Origin: Xanthomonas nasturtii
GTDB taxonomy: Bacteria > Pseudomonadota > Gammaproteobacteria > Xanthomonadales > Xanthomonadaceae
NCBI RefSeq assembly: GCF_001660815.1
Contig: NZ_LYMI01000031.1
Location: 1 to 47,947 of the forward strand
Direction of reading: 5' to 3'
DNA: 47,947 nucleotides
Shown: piece by piece, positions 37,892-47,766 of the stretch
Layout of the letters: every line of letters begins with the position of its first letter
How positions within the stretch are numbered: the first letter of the stretch is position 1
The notes under the pieces: generated by a model
What the model was told of the DNA's origin: nothing
Seen by the model: the letters and a program-made list of their open reading frames with translations, nothing else
Databases searched by the model: none
Made by a program: the position numbers and the translations under genes

Positions 37892-40800
37892 TCAGCGACG
37901 CCCGTCACCTCCGCTGATCGGGGTGACGATCAGCGCAGCGTTGTTGGTCGGATTGGCATCGGGCGAGCTGGAAGTGGCAGTGGCCTGCACCCGCACCGCG
38001 CGTTCGGCCGGGATCGGCTTGGCCGCGACGGTGAGCTGGAAGGCTGCCTGGGCGCCGGGCAATACCACCGTTGCCGTGCTGCACACGAAGCGGGCGCTGC
38101 GCAGCGACTGCACCTGCTTGTCGCAACGCCAGCCCTGCGGGGCCGCTAGCTGCGACAACGCCGACACCGTGTTGCCTTCGATCACCAGGCTGGCACCGGT
38201 GGCCGGTGCGGCGCCGATGTTGCTCACCAGCACGCGGTAGCTCGCATTGAAGGCGGTGGTCGGCAGGCTGGTAGGGCCGTCGAAACGCACCGCCAGGTCG
38301 CTGCGGGGTTGCGGCCGTGCCTGCACCGTAACGGCCGCAGTGTCGGTGTTGTTGTCGGGTTGCGGATCAGGCGATTGCGAGGCCACGGATGCAGCCAGGG
38401 TCAAGGTGCGGCCTGCCAGTTCCGAGCCAGTATCCAGTTGCACCGCAAAGCTCTGCATGGCGCCAGGATTCAATGCGGGCAGATTGCAGGTAAACGTGGT
38501 CTGCGTGGCATTGGTCTGGTTCTGGCAGATCCAGCCCGTCGGCGCTGTGACACGTGCCCGCACCGGCAGGTCGAACACCAGCGCCAGCGCGGTGAACGGT
38601 GCCCGATCCGGCCCGCGGTTTCCACATCCACGGTGTAGTCGATGCGCTCGCCTTCGGTGACCTGCGCGCTTGCGGCCGTGACTGCCACGCCCAGGTCGGC
38701 ATTGACCTGTTTGGTCATGCGCAACAGCACCACCGTGGGATCGTGATCGGACAAGCGCGTGGGCGTATTGGCTTCGTTGCGCGCGGTGCCGGGGAAGTCG
38801 GCATTGATGCGTGCATGGCCGACCGAGAGCGAGGCGATGCCGGGTGCGCGCATCAGCGCCTCGTTGGCCAGGATGTGATCCAGCGACTGCACGTTGCCGT
38901 CGAAGGCGTACGAGTAGCTCTGGTCGGGCGTGTTGAACCAGGTCAGGTCGGTGTAGTCCGGGTTGACCAGATCGGCGCCATCGCCGCCCACCACCGTCTG
39001 CGCATCCGGCGCCGGCCGGCCGGTGACCGTGCCCATCCCATCCACGTAGCCGTCGTTGAACTCGAAGGCGTTGAAGTCGCCCATCACCAGCACTTTCTCG
39101 TCGGGGTTCAGTTGCTGACGCGTCTGCAGCAGGCGCGCCAGATATTCGGCCTGGGCCTGGCGTTTGGCGCGGATGCGGGTGCCGGCGGCATCGTCGGTGT
39201 CGGCGCCATTGAGCGAGCGCTGATGCACCACGATGGCGGTCAGCGGCAGCGTGCGGCCATCGGCCTGACGCACGTTGGCGGTGAGCACCAACGGCGGGCG
39301 GTCATTGAGCAGGCTCACGCCGCCGGCCGGTTCGGTCCAGGTGGCGGTCTTGCCTTCCTGGGCGATGGAGAGCACTTCCACCCGCGGCACGCCGCCGGCG
39401 ACCCAGGCGGTCTTGACCAGGAAACCGACGTCGATGCCGCCGACGTCGTTGCCTTCCTGCAGATACGCCACGTACTGCGGGTTGGGCTGCCCGCCGGCCA
39501 CCGCATCGGCATTGATGCGCGCGGCCAGGGTCTGCAACACGCTGATGTTTTCCACTTCCACCGTGCCCAGGATGTCGGGCGTGTGCAGATAGTTTCGGAT
39601 TGCCAGCGAGGCCTTGTTGAGGCGAGCCTGGAACGCGGCCGGGGTGAGCACCGGTTCGCCGATCGCCGGGTCGTTCTGGTCGTCGAAGAAGCGCTCCATG
39701 TTGTAGGTCGCCACGGCCACATCGTCGGCCTGCGGCAGCGGTGCCTGGCGCGGTTGGTCGGCACCGTTGCAACTCACCTGCGGGGTACGTTCCGGGTACA
39801 GCGTGTAGCGGCGGAAGCTGTAATCCAGCGGGCCGGCCACATCGAACACCATGCAGCCGGAGGCCAGATCCAACCGCTCGCCGCCCACGCCGGCACTGCC
39901 GACCGCGATCACTTCCGGGTTGGTATTCCAGCGCGGCACCCCGGCTGGCGAGCCGGCCGGCAGCGGGTCGGGCAACTGCACGCCCGGCTCGCGGAAGGCG
40001 CGCGGCACGCCGGTGACCACCGCATGGAACACGCCATTGCTGGTGGCCGTGGCATTGGTCTCGTTGACGCTGCCGCCGGTGGGCGCATTGACGGTGAGGC
40101 TGGCGGCGGCCACGCGCATGCCTTCCAGCGCTTCGAGCTGGTCATAGGCGCCGTTGGGGTTGGGGAAGTCCGCACGCAGCATCACCGGCGATGGCAACGG
40201 GTTGCCGGTGGAATCGGCCAGCACGGTGACACTGCCGCCGATCTCGGTCAGCGGTGGCTGGGTCGGGTCGGCGGTGGGCACGTATTCGATCACCGTGCCC
40301 TGCACGCGCACCCGGTTGCCGATGGCGGCCGCGTCCGGCGGGGCGCTGCCGGTGTAGACGTAGACGCCTTCGGAGGTGGACGGGTCGGCGTCGGCTTCGG
40401 TATCCGGCACCTGCAGGAAGAACCCGGCGCTGCGGCGTGCAGTGACGATGCCCGAGGTGGCGACGACCTGGCCGTCCAGCGGCGAGCGGGCGCCCTTGCC
40501 CTGGATGGCGTGGATCGGCAGCAGGCTGAAATCGTCGTTGACGATGGTGCCGGTGGCACTGAGCGTGGCTGGCAGCGCGCCGGTGACCCCGCTGATCTGC
40601 AAGCGGAAGCTCTCATCCGGCTCGGCGATGGTGTCGCCTACCACGTCCACCGCAATGCTGGCCGTGCGTTCGCCAGCGGCGATGCGCAGGGCAGTGGCGG
40701 GCAGGGCGACATAGTCGCTGCCGGCGGTGGCGGTGCCATCGACGGTGGCGGCGGTGAAGCTCACCCCGCCCGCGCCGGCCGGCTGGCTCAGGCTCAGCGT

Positions 40801-41478
40801 GAACACAAGGCTGCGGGTGCCGGTATTGCCTTCGGCCTGGCTGACATCGGCCAGCGTGGCGATCGGTTGGCCGCCGCCGCTGCACAGGCGCGCGGGGCTG
40901 GCGGCATTGCGCGGGACCGGCGCGCCGGTGGCGAAGTCGGCCGCGTTGTTGTCGGTGTCGGTGCACCCTTCATTGCCGCGCAGCACCGCCAGCGTGTTGC
41001 TGGGGGCCGGTGTGGGCGCGTTGCCTTCGGCGCAGCTGGCCGTGCTGCCGTAGCCGACCAGATCGGCATTGCCGGTGGGGCAGGTGCCGCTCAGCGCGGA
41101 GGCGCTATTGCTCAGCGCCACCTTGCCGGCGGTGCCGCTCATGGCCAGCGTGCCGGTGGCATCGGGGGTGGGCAGCGCCACGCTGCCGCCGCTGCCATCG
41201 GCCTGCTTGATCAGGTAATAGCCGCCGGCCGGCACCGTGCCGGCCAACGGGGTGACCTGCCAGCTGCTGCCGGCAGCCGAGGCGTACTGCACCGACCAGC
41301 CATCCAGGCTGACCGTGGTGCTGCCGATATTGTGAAGCTCGATGAAATCGCTGCGGAGGGTGGCGCCGCTATTGCCGCCACCGCCGTAAACCTGGCTGAT
41401 GACGACCTGGGCATTGGCGTGGCCGGCAAAGGCCAGCGCACACAAAACTACGGCTGCACGACGCTGCAACACATGCAT
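37892..41478 (-). pseudogene. ExeM/NucH-type secreted endonuclease with a one-base frameshift
   Basis: Large exported nuclease, about 1195 residues if repaired. The parts are a signal peptide (1-23, ALAFAGHANA), a lamin-tail domain (QVVISQVYGGGGNSGA), a Calx-beta-like repeat (about 190-310) and an OB-like region. The endonuclease/exonuclease/phosphatase domain follows (VATYNMERFF, VVHQRS, VMGDFNAF, SLDHILAN, LSDHDPTV). Two CARDB/DUF11-type repeats form the C-terminus. The frame breaks near 38619-38621. The coding strand has GAAACCGC where GAAAACCGC would restore GPDRAPFTALALVFDLPV. The catalytic domain is upstream of the break, so a truncated but active enzyme is possible, and a sequencing error cannot be excluded. 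Confidence 0.85.
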
Positions 41479-41815
41479 GAGATGAGAGTCCCCTGATCCT
41501 TGAGACGTGAAACGCTCCCCTGGTCCGGCCACGTCCCTGGCCGGCAGCGCCGTTCGATTCTGCATGAATTTGCAGACCTAGGTTGACGATACGGTGACAG
41601 CGGCGCAGTGGCTGCGACCGCGCCGGACCCGTGCTGGGTGGTTCAAAGGTGAAAAGAAGCGGTCTCGACGCGGAGGGCTGGGTGTGTGAATCGTGCGTAT
41701 GGGCTGCCTGCAAGGCACCTGCGCAGGTAGCGCTGGCCCGATCACCTCAAAGAATCCCGCCGGGGCTGCAAGCAGCCAGCCAAGGCCGGCCATGGCCGTG
41801 GCCGAATACGCTTCG

Positions 41816-41864
41816 CCATCCGCCATCCGCCATCCGCCATCCGCCATCCGCCATCCGCCATCCG
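41816..41864. repeat. Tandem repeat CCATCCG x 7
   Basis: Seven perfect copies of the heptamer CCATCCG. Perfect identity suggests recent expansion and copy-number variation between strains. It is separated by six bases from a second heptamer array. Confidence 0.95.
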
Positions 41865-41870
41865 TCATTC

Positions 41871-41919
41871 CCGAATCCCGAATCCCGAATCCCGAATCCC
41901 GAATCCCGAATCCCGAATC
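41871..41919. repeat. Tandem repeat CCGAATC x 7
   Basis: Seven perfect copies of CCGAATC, ending 46 bases before the kynA ATG. The unit is the same family as the degenerate heptamers after ubiA (339-380) and near 47560-47590. Confidence 0.95.
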
Positions 41920-41965
41920 CCGGCCGCTGCGCTACCCTGCGTGGCCCGATCTTCAGCGCTGCGCC

Positions 41966-42862
41966 ATGCCCGTCGACAAGAACCTGCGTGACCTGGAACC
42001 CGGCATCCACACCGATCTGGAGGGGCGGCTGACCTACGGTGGTTATCTGCGGCTGGACCAGTTGCTATCTGCGCAGCAGCCCCTGTCCGAGCCGGCGCAT
42101 CACGACGAAATGCTGTTCATCATCCAGCACCAGACCTCCGAGCTGTGGCTGAAGCTGCTGGCGCACGAACTGCGCGCGGCCATCGTGCATCTGCAGCGCG
42201 ACGAGGTCTGGCAATGCCGCAAGGTGCTGGCGCGCAGCAAACAGGTGCTGCGCCAGCTCACCGAACAGTGGTCGGTGCTGGAGACGCTCACGCCTAGCGA
42301 ATACATGGGCTTCCGCGATGTGCTTGGCCCGTCGTCGGGCTTTCAATCGCTGCAATACCGCTACATCGAGTTCCTGCTGGGCAACAAGAACCCGCAGATG
42401 CTGCAGGTATTCGCCTACGACCCGCAGGGCCAGGCGCGGCTGCGCGAAGTGCTGGGAGCGCCGAGTCTGTACGAAGAATTCCTGCGCTATCTGGCGCGCT
42501 TCGGGCACGCAATTCCGCAGCAGTACCAGGCCCGCGACTGGACCGCCGCGCACGTGGTCGACGACAGCCTGCGCCCGGTGTTCGAGCGCATCTACGAAAA
42601 CACCGACCGCTACTGGCGCGAGTATTCGCTGTGCGAAGACCTGGTGGATGTGGAAACCCAATTCCAGCTGTGGCGCTTCCGCCACATGCGCACGGTGATG
42701 CGCATCATCGGCTTCAAGCGCGGCACCGGTGGTTCCAGCGGCGTGGGATTTCTGCAGCAGGCCTTGGCACTGACGTTCTTCCCGGAACTGTTCGATGTGC
42801 GCACGTCGGTGGGCGTGGACAGCCGCCCACCGCAGGGCAGTGCGGACGCTGGGAACGACTGA
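41966..42862 (+). CDS. kynA: Tryptophan 2,3-dioxygenase
   Basis: Heme enzyme that opens the tryptophan ring to N-formylkynurenine, the first step of the kynurenine route. The 298-residue length and sequence match the structurally studied X. campestris enzyme as I recall it. H55 ([10 protein letters not shown]) is the active-site base and H240 ([10 protein letters not shown]) the proximal heme ligand. Substrate-loop [11 protein letters not shown] is intact. The ATG at 41966 begins [13 protein letters not shown]. Differences from my memory of X. campestris (for example SRPPQG for NRPPQG) are conservative. It stands alone between repeat-rich regions. Confidence 0.97.
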   Translation: MPVDKNLRDLEPGIHTDLEGRLTYGGYLRLDQLLSAQQPLSEPAHHDEMLFIIQHQTSELWLKLLAHELRAAIVHLQRDEVWQCRKVLARSKQVLRQLTEQWSVLETLTPSEYMGFRDVLGPSSGFQSLQYRYIEFLLGNKNPQMLQVFAYDPQGQARLREVLGAPSLYEEFLRYLARFGHAIPQQYQARDWTAAHVVDDSLRPVFERIYENTDRYWREYSLCEDLVDVETQFQLWRFRHMRTVMRIIGFKRGTGGSSGVGFLQQALALTFFPELFDVRTSVGVDSRPPQGSADAGND

Positions 42863-43414
42863 GCAGGGAGGTAAGTTGGAGCGCGCTGAAGCCCCTCTCC
42901 CCTCGTGAGAGGGGTTGGGGTGAGGGTACGGGCTTCATCCCTATGGATCAGCCAGAGCCTAGGCGAGTCCCGCAATCGCCACCACCCAGCGGCACCTCAC
43001 CCTCATCCGCCATGCCCGCCTCCCTTCTCCCGGTGGGAGAAGGGAGGCGGGCATGGCCGCCATGGTTCTGAAAGCCCCTCTCCCCTCGGGAGAGGGGTTG
43101 GGGTGAGGGTACGGGCTTCATCCCTATGGATAGCCAGAGCCGAGGCGAGTCCCGCAATCGCCACCACTCAGCGGCACCGCACCCTCATCCGCCCTGCGGG
43201 CACCTTCTCCCGGTGGGAGAAGGGGAGGCGTGCGCATCTGAGCAACATGACGACCACTGGCGTACCTATTCGATCCTGCACCTCCCACCCTGCGCCATCA
43301 GGCTGCCGACGCCGACGAATTTGACGCGAACATGACGTCTAAGTGATCCTCGCGCGTCGCCCAGGGTTCGGCCCTGGTGCACCCAGCCATTACTGAATAC
43401 GCAAGGGACACCAC
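42863..43414. other. Repeat-filled intergenic region kynA / peptide transporter
   Basis: About 552 bases without a gene. Most is the duplicated REP-like unit described at 42891-43225. A small hairpin CCAGGG/CCCTGG (43361-43366 with 43372-43377) precedes the transporter start and may be in its leader. Short open frames here translate REP sequence and are not genes. Confidence 0.7.
42891..43225. repeat. Two tandem copies of a composite REP-like unit (183-base period)
   Basis: Copy 1 begins at 42891 and copy 2 at 43074. Each has a type A palindrome (CCCTCTCCCC...GAGAGGGG), the tail TTGGGGTGAGGGTACGGG, a nearly identical spacer of about 75 bases (CTTCATCCCTATGGAT...GCAATCGCCACCAC), and a type B palindrome (CTTCTCCCGGTGGGAGAAGG). 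The copies differ by a few substitutions and one indel. Confidence 0.85.
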
Positions 43415-44935
43415 ATGAGCGTTGACGCAACTGCGCCGACATCCGCTTCCACTCCGCCGCAGCCGCCGGCGCCTCCCGAGTTCCCCACGTTGCTCGGCCA
43501 CCCCCGGCCGCTGTGGATGCTGTTCATGACCGAATTCTGGGAACGCTTTGCGTTCTACGGCATTCGCTGGGCGCTGGTGCTGTACATCGTGGCGCAGTTC
43601 TTCAATGGCGATGCCACCGGCCAGGCGCCAGCGGGGCGCACCTACGGCGCCTATCTGGCGCTGGTCTACGCGGCGGCGATCTTCGGCGGCTACGTGGCCG
43701 ACCGGGTGCTCGGCTACCAACGCTCGATCCTGGTGGGCGCAGCGGTGATGGCCACCGGCCTGTTCCTGATCGCCATTCCCGACCACACCATGTTCGAGAT
43801 CGGCCTGGCCACCGTGGTGGTGGGCAACGGGCTGTTCAAGCCGAACATCTCCACCATGGTCGGCAAGCTGTATTCGGTGGCTGATCCGCGCCGCGACAGC
43901 GGCTTCACCATCTTCTACATGGGCATCAACCTGGGCGCGATGATCTCGCCGGTATTGACGCAGTTGCTGGCCGAAAAGGTGTTCGGCACCGAGGCCATGC
44001 CGTCCTACAAGATGGTGTTCATGGCTTCCGGCGTGGGCATGCTGATCAGCCTGGTGTGGTTCTGGATCGGCCGCGCCCAGCTCAAGGGCATCGGCGCACC
44101 GGCACCGCATGCGCAAGGCATCGGCCGCGTGCTGATGGTGCTGGTGGGCTGCGTGCTGGCGATTCCGGTGGTGTACTTCCTGCTCGCCGTGGGTGCGGAC
44201 GTGCTGCAGATCGTGCTGACCGTGCTGTTCGTCGGCCTGTCGGTGATGTTGCTGGTCGAAGGCATCCGCGAGGGCAAGGTGCAGCGCGACAAGGTGATCG
44301 CGATGCTGATCATCTTTGCCTTCAACGTGCTGTTCTGGATGTTCTTCGAACAGGCCGGCAGCTCGTTCACCTTCCTGGCCGACAATATCGTCAACCGCAA
44401 CTTCGGCAGCTGGACCTTCCCGACTGCGTGGTTCCAGTCGGTGAACTCCATCGCCATCATCGCGCTGGCACCGATCATCGCCTGGATCTGGGTCAAGTCC
44501 GGCCGCTTCAATCCGTCGATTCCGCGCAAGTTCGGCCTGGGCCTGCTGTTCAACGGCCTGGCGTTCCTGCTGCTGATGTTCGCGCTGTCCAGCCTGGTCA
44601 ACGACGCCGGCAAGATCCCGTTCTGGACCTTGTTCATGGTCTACGTCATCCAGTCGATCGGCGAGCTGTGCCTGTCGCCGATCGGCTTGTCGATGGTGAC
44701 CAAGCTGGCCCCGGTGCGGCTGGTCGGCTTCGGCATGGGTGGCTGGTTTTTGTCCACCGGCATCGGCAACAACCTGTCGGGCATTTTCGCCGGCCATGTC
44801 AGCGGGAACGAAGGCATGAGCGTGTCCTCGGCGCTGGGCGGATATACCTTCGGATTCTGGGCGCTGATGGGCGCCGGCGCGTTGCTGTTCCTGATCGCGC
44901 CGCTGATCAACAAATTGATGCATGGTGTGAAGTGA
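43415..44935 (+). CDS. POT/PTR-family proton-dependent oligopeptide transporter
   Basis: A 506-residue inner-membrane symporter importing di- and tripeptides with protons. The proton-coupling motif EFWERFAFYG is at residues 40-49, just before helix 1. GYVADRVLGYQRSILVG and VVGNGLFKPNISTMVGKLY, then FTIFYMGINLGA, match PTR2 signatures. About fourteen membrane segments are present, and FFEQAGSSFTFLAD lies at mid-protein. AAGGGA precedes the ATG. The downstream lipoprotein gene starts 11 bases after the stop, so the two probably form an operon. Confidence 0.95.
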   Translation: MSVDATAPTSASTPPQPPAPPEFPTLLGHPRPLWMLFMTEFWERFAFYGIRWALVLYIVAQFFNGDATGQAPAGRTYGAYLALVYAAAIFGGYVADRVLGYQRSILVGAAVMATGLFLIAIPDHTMFEIGLATVVVGNGLFKPNISTMVGKLYSVADPRRDSGFTIFYMGINLGAMISPVLTQLLAEKVFGTEAMPSYKMVFMASGVGMLISLVWFWIGRAQLKGIGAPAPHAQGIGRVLMVLVGCVLAIPVVYFLLAVGADVLQIVLTVLFVGLSVMLLVEGIREGKVQRDKVIAMLIIFAFNVLFWMFFEQAGSSFTFLADNIVNRNFGSWTFPTAWFQSVNSIAIIALAPIIAWIWVKSGRFNPSIPRKFGLGLLFNGLAFLLLMFALSSLVNDAGKIPFWTLFMVYVIQSIGELCLSPIGLSMVTKLAPVRLVGFGMGGWFLSTGIGNNLSGIFAGHVSGNEGMSVSSALGGYTFGFWALMGAGALLFLIAPLINKLMHGVK

Positions 44936-44946
44936 GGAGAACAGCG

Positions 44947-45537
44947 ATGTCGATCAAACCCCTTGTCTGCGGCCTGTTGCTGACCGGCGTGCTGAGTGCC
45001 TGCGGGCAGACCAGCAGCCAGCAGGAAGCGCCACGGCCGTTGGATACGTCGATGCAGAAGCCGCCCAGCGCCGATCCCAGCCAGCCGGTGTCCTCGGGCA
45101 ACACGCCCACCGCTGCGGACATTGCCGCGGCTGCCGCGCTCAATGCGCAATACGACCCTTCGCGCGATCCGGCCGCCGATCTGGAGACCGCCAAGGTCGA
45201 GGCCAAGCGCGGTGGCAAGCGCATCGTGCTCAACGTGGGCAACGCGGCCTGCGAGCCATGCAAGGCGCTGGACGAGCTGATGGGCGGCGATGCCGAGCTG
45301 CGCAGCTTCCGCGACGCGCACTTCGTGGTGGTCAAGGTCAACCGCGATGCGGCCAATGAAAATGCCGCATTCCTGTCGGCGTTCGCCCAGCTCAACGACT
45401 ATCCGTCGCTGTTGGTGCTGGACAGCGACGGCAAGCTGCTGACCACCCAGGCCGGTCCTGAGCTGCGCAAGGGCGAGGGCTTCGACCGCAGGAAGCTGTT
45501 CGACTTCCTCAAGCAGTGGGCGCCGCCGCAGGCCTGA
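44947..45537 (+). CDS. Thioredoxin-fold lipoprotein
   Basis: A 196-residue predicted lipoprotein. The lipobox LSAC puts the lipidated Cys at 19, followed by a Ser/Pro-rich linker to about residue 70. The thioredoxin-like domain has the redox pair C102-E-P-C105 (NAACEPCKALDEL), VVVKVNRD and cis-Pro in YPSLLVLDSDG. It may reduce or monitor disulfides in the periplasm. The partner is unknown. It follows the peptide transporter by 11 bases with AGGAGA before the ATG, and a strong terminator follows. Confidence 0.88.
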   Translation: MSIKPLVCGLLLTGVLSACGQTSSQQEAPRPLDTSMQKPPSADPSQPVSSGNTPTAADIAAAAALNAQYDPSRDPAADLETAKVEAKRGGKRIVLNVGNAACEPCKALDELMGGDAELRSFRDAHFVVVKVNRDAANENAAFLSAFAQLNDYPSLLVLDSDGKLLTTQAGPELRKGEGFDRRKLFDFLKQWAPPQA

Positions 45538-45554
45538 CGTCCCGCGGACGCCTC

Positions 45555-45590
45555 AAACAAAACCCCCGCACTGCTGCGGGGGTTTTGTTT
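45555..45590. terminator. Strong bidirectional intrinsic terminator
   Basis: Perfect 16-bp stem (45555-45570 with 45575-45590) around CTGC. The GC core is CCCCCGCA/TGCGGGGG with TTTTGTTT on the 3' side and AAACAAAA on the 5' side. It can end both the transporter operon and transcripts from the right. Confidence 0.93.
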
Positions 45591-45826
45591 GCAGAGTGCC
45601 GGCGCACATTGCACATGCGCAGGGGCTGCCACGCGCGCTGGCTTCCACATCACCCGATGACGCATCGCTGGCGGTGGCAGCGTAAACGGCAGCAGACGTG
45701 CTGCTGCCACGGCGCCGCGGGTCCAGCATCGACGCCAGCGTTGTGCCGGCGTCTCACACCTCTGCACCTGGATCAGCCACCGCGCATTGCAAAGGCTGCA
45801 CGCAGCAGCTCACCGCGCAGCGCTGC

Positions 45827-46315
45827 TCAGTCCTTACCCGCCATGCGCGGCAGTCCGTCCTTGGCCAGCCGGTCGATCAGCTTTTCCAGGATCTGCTGTT
45901 CTTCGGCGCTGAACACCGACATCAGCCGTTGTTCCATCTCGTTGACCAGCGGGGCGACGGTCTCGTAGACCTGGCGCCCGGCCGGCGACAGCGCCAGCAT
46001 CGAACGGCGGCGGTCGTCGCCATGGGTTTCGCGGCGGATGAAGCCGCGCTCCAGCAGCCGCGCAACCGCACGGCTGACGGCAACCTTGTCCATCGCGGTG
46101 CGGTCGGACACCTCACTGGCCGAAGAACCCGGATACAGCGCCAGGATGGTGATCACCCGCCACTCGGGAATCGCCATGCCGTAACGATCGCCGTAGACCT
46201 TGGCGATGTTGCTGCTGATGCGGTTGGACAGCACGCTGAGGCGATACGGCAGGAACTGCTCAAGGTTGAGCAGCACGGGATGTTGCGGCGGATGGGGGGC
46301 GTCGAGATCGCTCAT
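45827..46315 (-). CDS. MarR-family transcriptional regulator
   Basis: A 162-residue winged-helix regulator. The DNA-binding part includes AIPEWRVITILALYPGSSASEVSDRTAMDKVAVSRAVARLLERGFI, and the wing has RRETHGDDRRRS. Helices at both ends form the dimer. It is divergent from hppD across about 120 bases, which suggests that it controls tyrosine catabolism, sensing an aromatic intermediate. That role is inferred from position. I use the ATG at 46315; the longer open frame crosses the intergenic region. Confidence 0.92.
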   Translation of the reverse strand: MSDLDAPHPPQHPVLLNLEQFLPYRLSVLSNRISSNIAKVYGDRYGMAIPEWRVITILALYPGSSASEVSDRTAMDKVAVSRAVARLLERGFIRRETHGDDRRRSMLALSPAGRQVYETVAPLVNEMEQRLMSVFSAEEQQILEKLIDRLAKDGLPRMAGKD

Positions 46316-46437
46316 GTTGCACTGTGTCTTGATTTTGGTTTCATTTGCAACTACAAACCGAGGGTGGCCTGCGCATTCTCGCGGGTCTTCTGCTACTCCG
46401 CATAGCCCTGCGGCCCCCCCAGCGTGGAGAAACGACG
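46316..46437. promoter_or_regulatory. Candidate MarR operator and divergent promoter
   Basis: Two inverted pairs are visible: GTTGCA (46316-46321) with TGCAAC (46346-46351), and GGTTT (46337-46341) with AAACC (46355-46359). Either could be the dimer site of the divergent regulator. The region is AT-richer than its surroundings. Assignment is tentative. Confidence 0.35.
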
Positions 46438-47553
46438 ATGAGTGCACAACCGAACACCACCGCAGCGCGCCCGGATCCGGGTATGCAGGTCACCACCTTC
46501 GACAATCCGATGGGCATCGACGGCTTCGAATTCGTCGAGTTCGCCGCACCGGCCGGCCAGGCGGCGCAACTGCACGATTATTTCCGCAAGATGGGCTTCA
46601 GCGCGGTGCTGCGTCACCGCAGCCGCCCCATTACCGTCTATCGCCAGGGCGGGGTCAACTTCCTGCTCAACGAAGACCCCGATGCGTTCGCTGCCGATTT
46701 CGCCGCCGCGCACGGCCCCTGCGCCTGCGGCTTCGCGATCCGCTTCCGTACCCCGGCCGAGACCGTGCTGCAGACGGTGCTGGGCAATGGCGGCGCAGCG
46801 GTGCAGGACAAGGCCGACACCCGCGCTGTGCCGGCGCCGGTGGTCAAGGGCATCGGCGACTGCATGCTGTACCTGGTGGACCGCTACGGCGATGCGGGCA
46901 GCATCTACGATGCCGACTTCGAGCCGATCGAAGGCGCCGACCAGCACCCGGCCGGGTTCGGGCTGACCTTCATCGACCACCTTACCCACAACCTGTATTT
47001 CGGCAACATGCAGCGCTGGTCGGATTACTACGAGCGCTTGTTCAACTTCCGCGAGATCCGCTACTTCGACATCAAGGGCGCCAAGACCGGCCTGGTGTCC
47101 AAGGCGATGACCGCCCCGGACGGCATCGTGCGCATCCCGCTCAACGAATCGTCCGACCCCAAGAGCCAGATCAACGAGTATCTGGACGCCTATCAGGGCG
47201 AAGGCATTCAGCACATCGCCTGCTTCACCGACGACATCTACGCCAGCGTGGAAAAGATGCGCGCTGCCGGCGTGAGCTTCCTGGATACGCCGGACACCTA
47301 TTTCGACGTGGTGGACCTGCGCATCCCCGACCACGGCGAAGACGTCGAGCGCCTGCGTCGCAACAAGATCCTGATCGACGCCGACGTGGACACCAAACAG
47401 CGCAAGCTGCTGCAGATCTTCACCACCAACTGCATCGGCCCGATCTTCTTCGAGATCATCCAGCGCAAGGGCAATGAAGGCTTTGGCGAAGGCAATTTCC
47501 AGGCGTTGTTCGAAAGCATCGAGCGCGACCAGATCAAGCGTGGGGTGCTTTGA
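46438..47553 (+). CDS. hppD: 4-hydroxyphenylpyruvate dioxygenase
   Basis: Non-heme iron enzyme that turns 4-hydroxyphenylpyruvate into homogentisate in tyrosine degradation. It also supplies homogentisate for pyomelanin. The 371-residue protein has two vicinal-oxygen-chelate domains. The iron ligands are H181 (FIDHLTHNLY), H259 (GIQHIACFTDD) and E339 (IFFEIIQRKG), with the C-terminal GFGEGNFQALFESIERDQ helix that gates the active site. GGAGA lies before the ATG. hmgA and fahA are not in the window on this side. Confidence 0.96.
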   Translation: MSAQPNTTAARPDPGMQVTTFDNPMGIDGFEFVEFAAPAGQAAQLHDYFRKMGFSAVLRHRSRPITVYRQGGVNFLLNEDPDAFAADFAAAHGPCACGFAIRFRTPAETVLQTVLGNGGAAVQDKADTRAVPAPVVKGIGDCMLYLVDRYGDAGSIYDADFEPIEGADQHPAGFGLTFIDHLTHNLYFGNMQRWSDYYERLFNFREIRYFDIKGAKTGLVSKAMTAPDGIVRIPLNESSDPKSQINEYLDAYQGEGIQHIACFTDDIYASVEKMRAAGVSFLDTPDTYFDVVDLRIPDHGEDVERLRRNKILIDADVDTKQRKLLQIFTTNCIGPIFFEIIQRKGNEGFGEGNFQALFESIERDQIKRGVL

Positions 47554-47766
47554 GGGCTGGGATTGGATATTGGTGATTCGGGATTCGGGTCAGTAACCGC
47601 GTTGTTACGTATGCGAGTGGTGCGTTTCGCCGCGATACCGAGCGCTGCTCCCGGAAGGTCAGATGTGGCGACGCTCCCGATCAAGCGAAGTGAGAGAGCA
47701 TCGCCAAGTACGCACCAAGTACCTAGTTTTCTGACAGCGCGGCGGGACAAAAATGCAGGTGTTTAA

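Larger units (their letters stand above)
41479..41965. other. Intergenic region nuclease / kynA
   Basis: About 487 bases between divergent genes. It contains the twin tandem heptamer arrays at 41816-41919 and otherwise no recognised gene. Promoters for both genes must lie here, but no clear -35/-10 pair was seen. The frame upstream of kynA is open through the repeats but is not considered coding. Confidence 0.6.

Noticed and set aside
38599..41496. Plus-strand open frame of 965 codons opposite the secreted nuclease
   Set aside because: It is antisense to a gene with clear domains and has His/Gly/Ala/Val-rich composition without family motifs. Long antisense frames arise from the third-position GC bias here.
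41816..41919. Could the short repeats be a CRISPR array?
   Set aside because: Units are 7 bases, directly contiguous, with no spacers and no cas genes.
43298..44923. Minus-strand, His/Asp/Gln-rich open frame opposite the peptide transporter
   Set aside because: The His-rich composition is the mirror of membrane-helix codons on the other strand. It is not a metal-binding protein.
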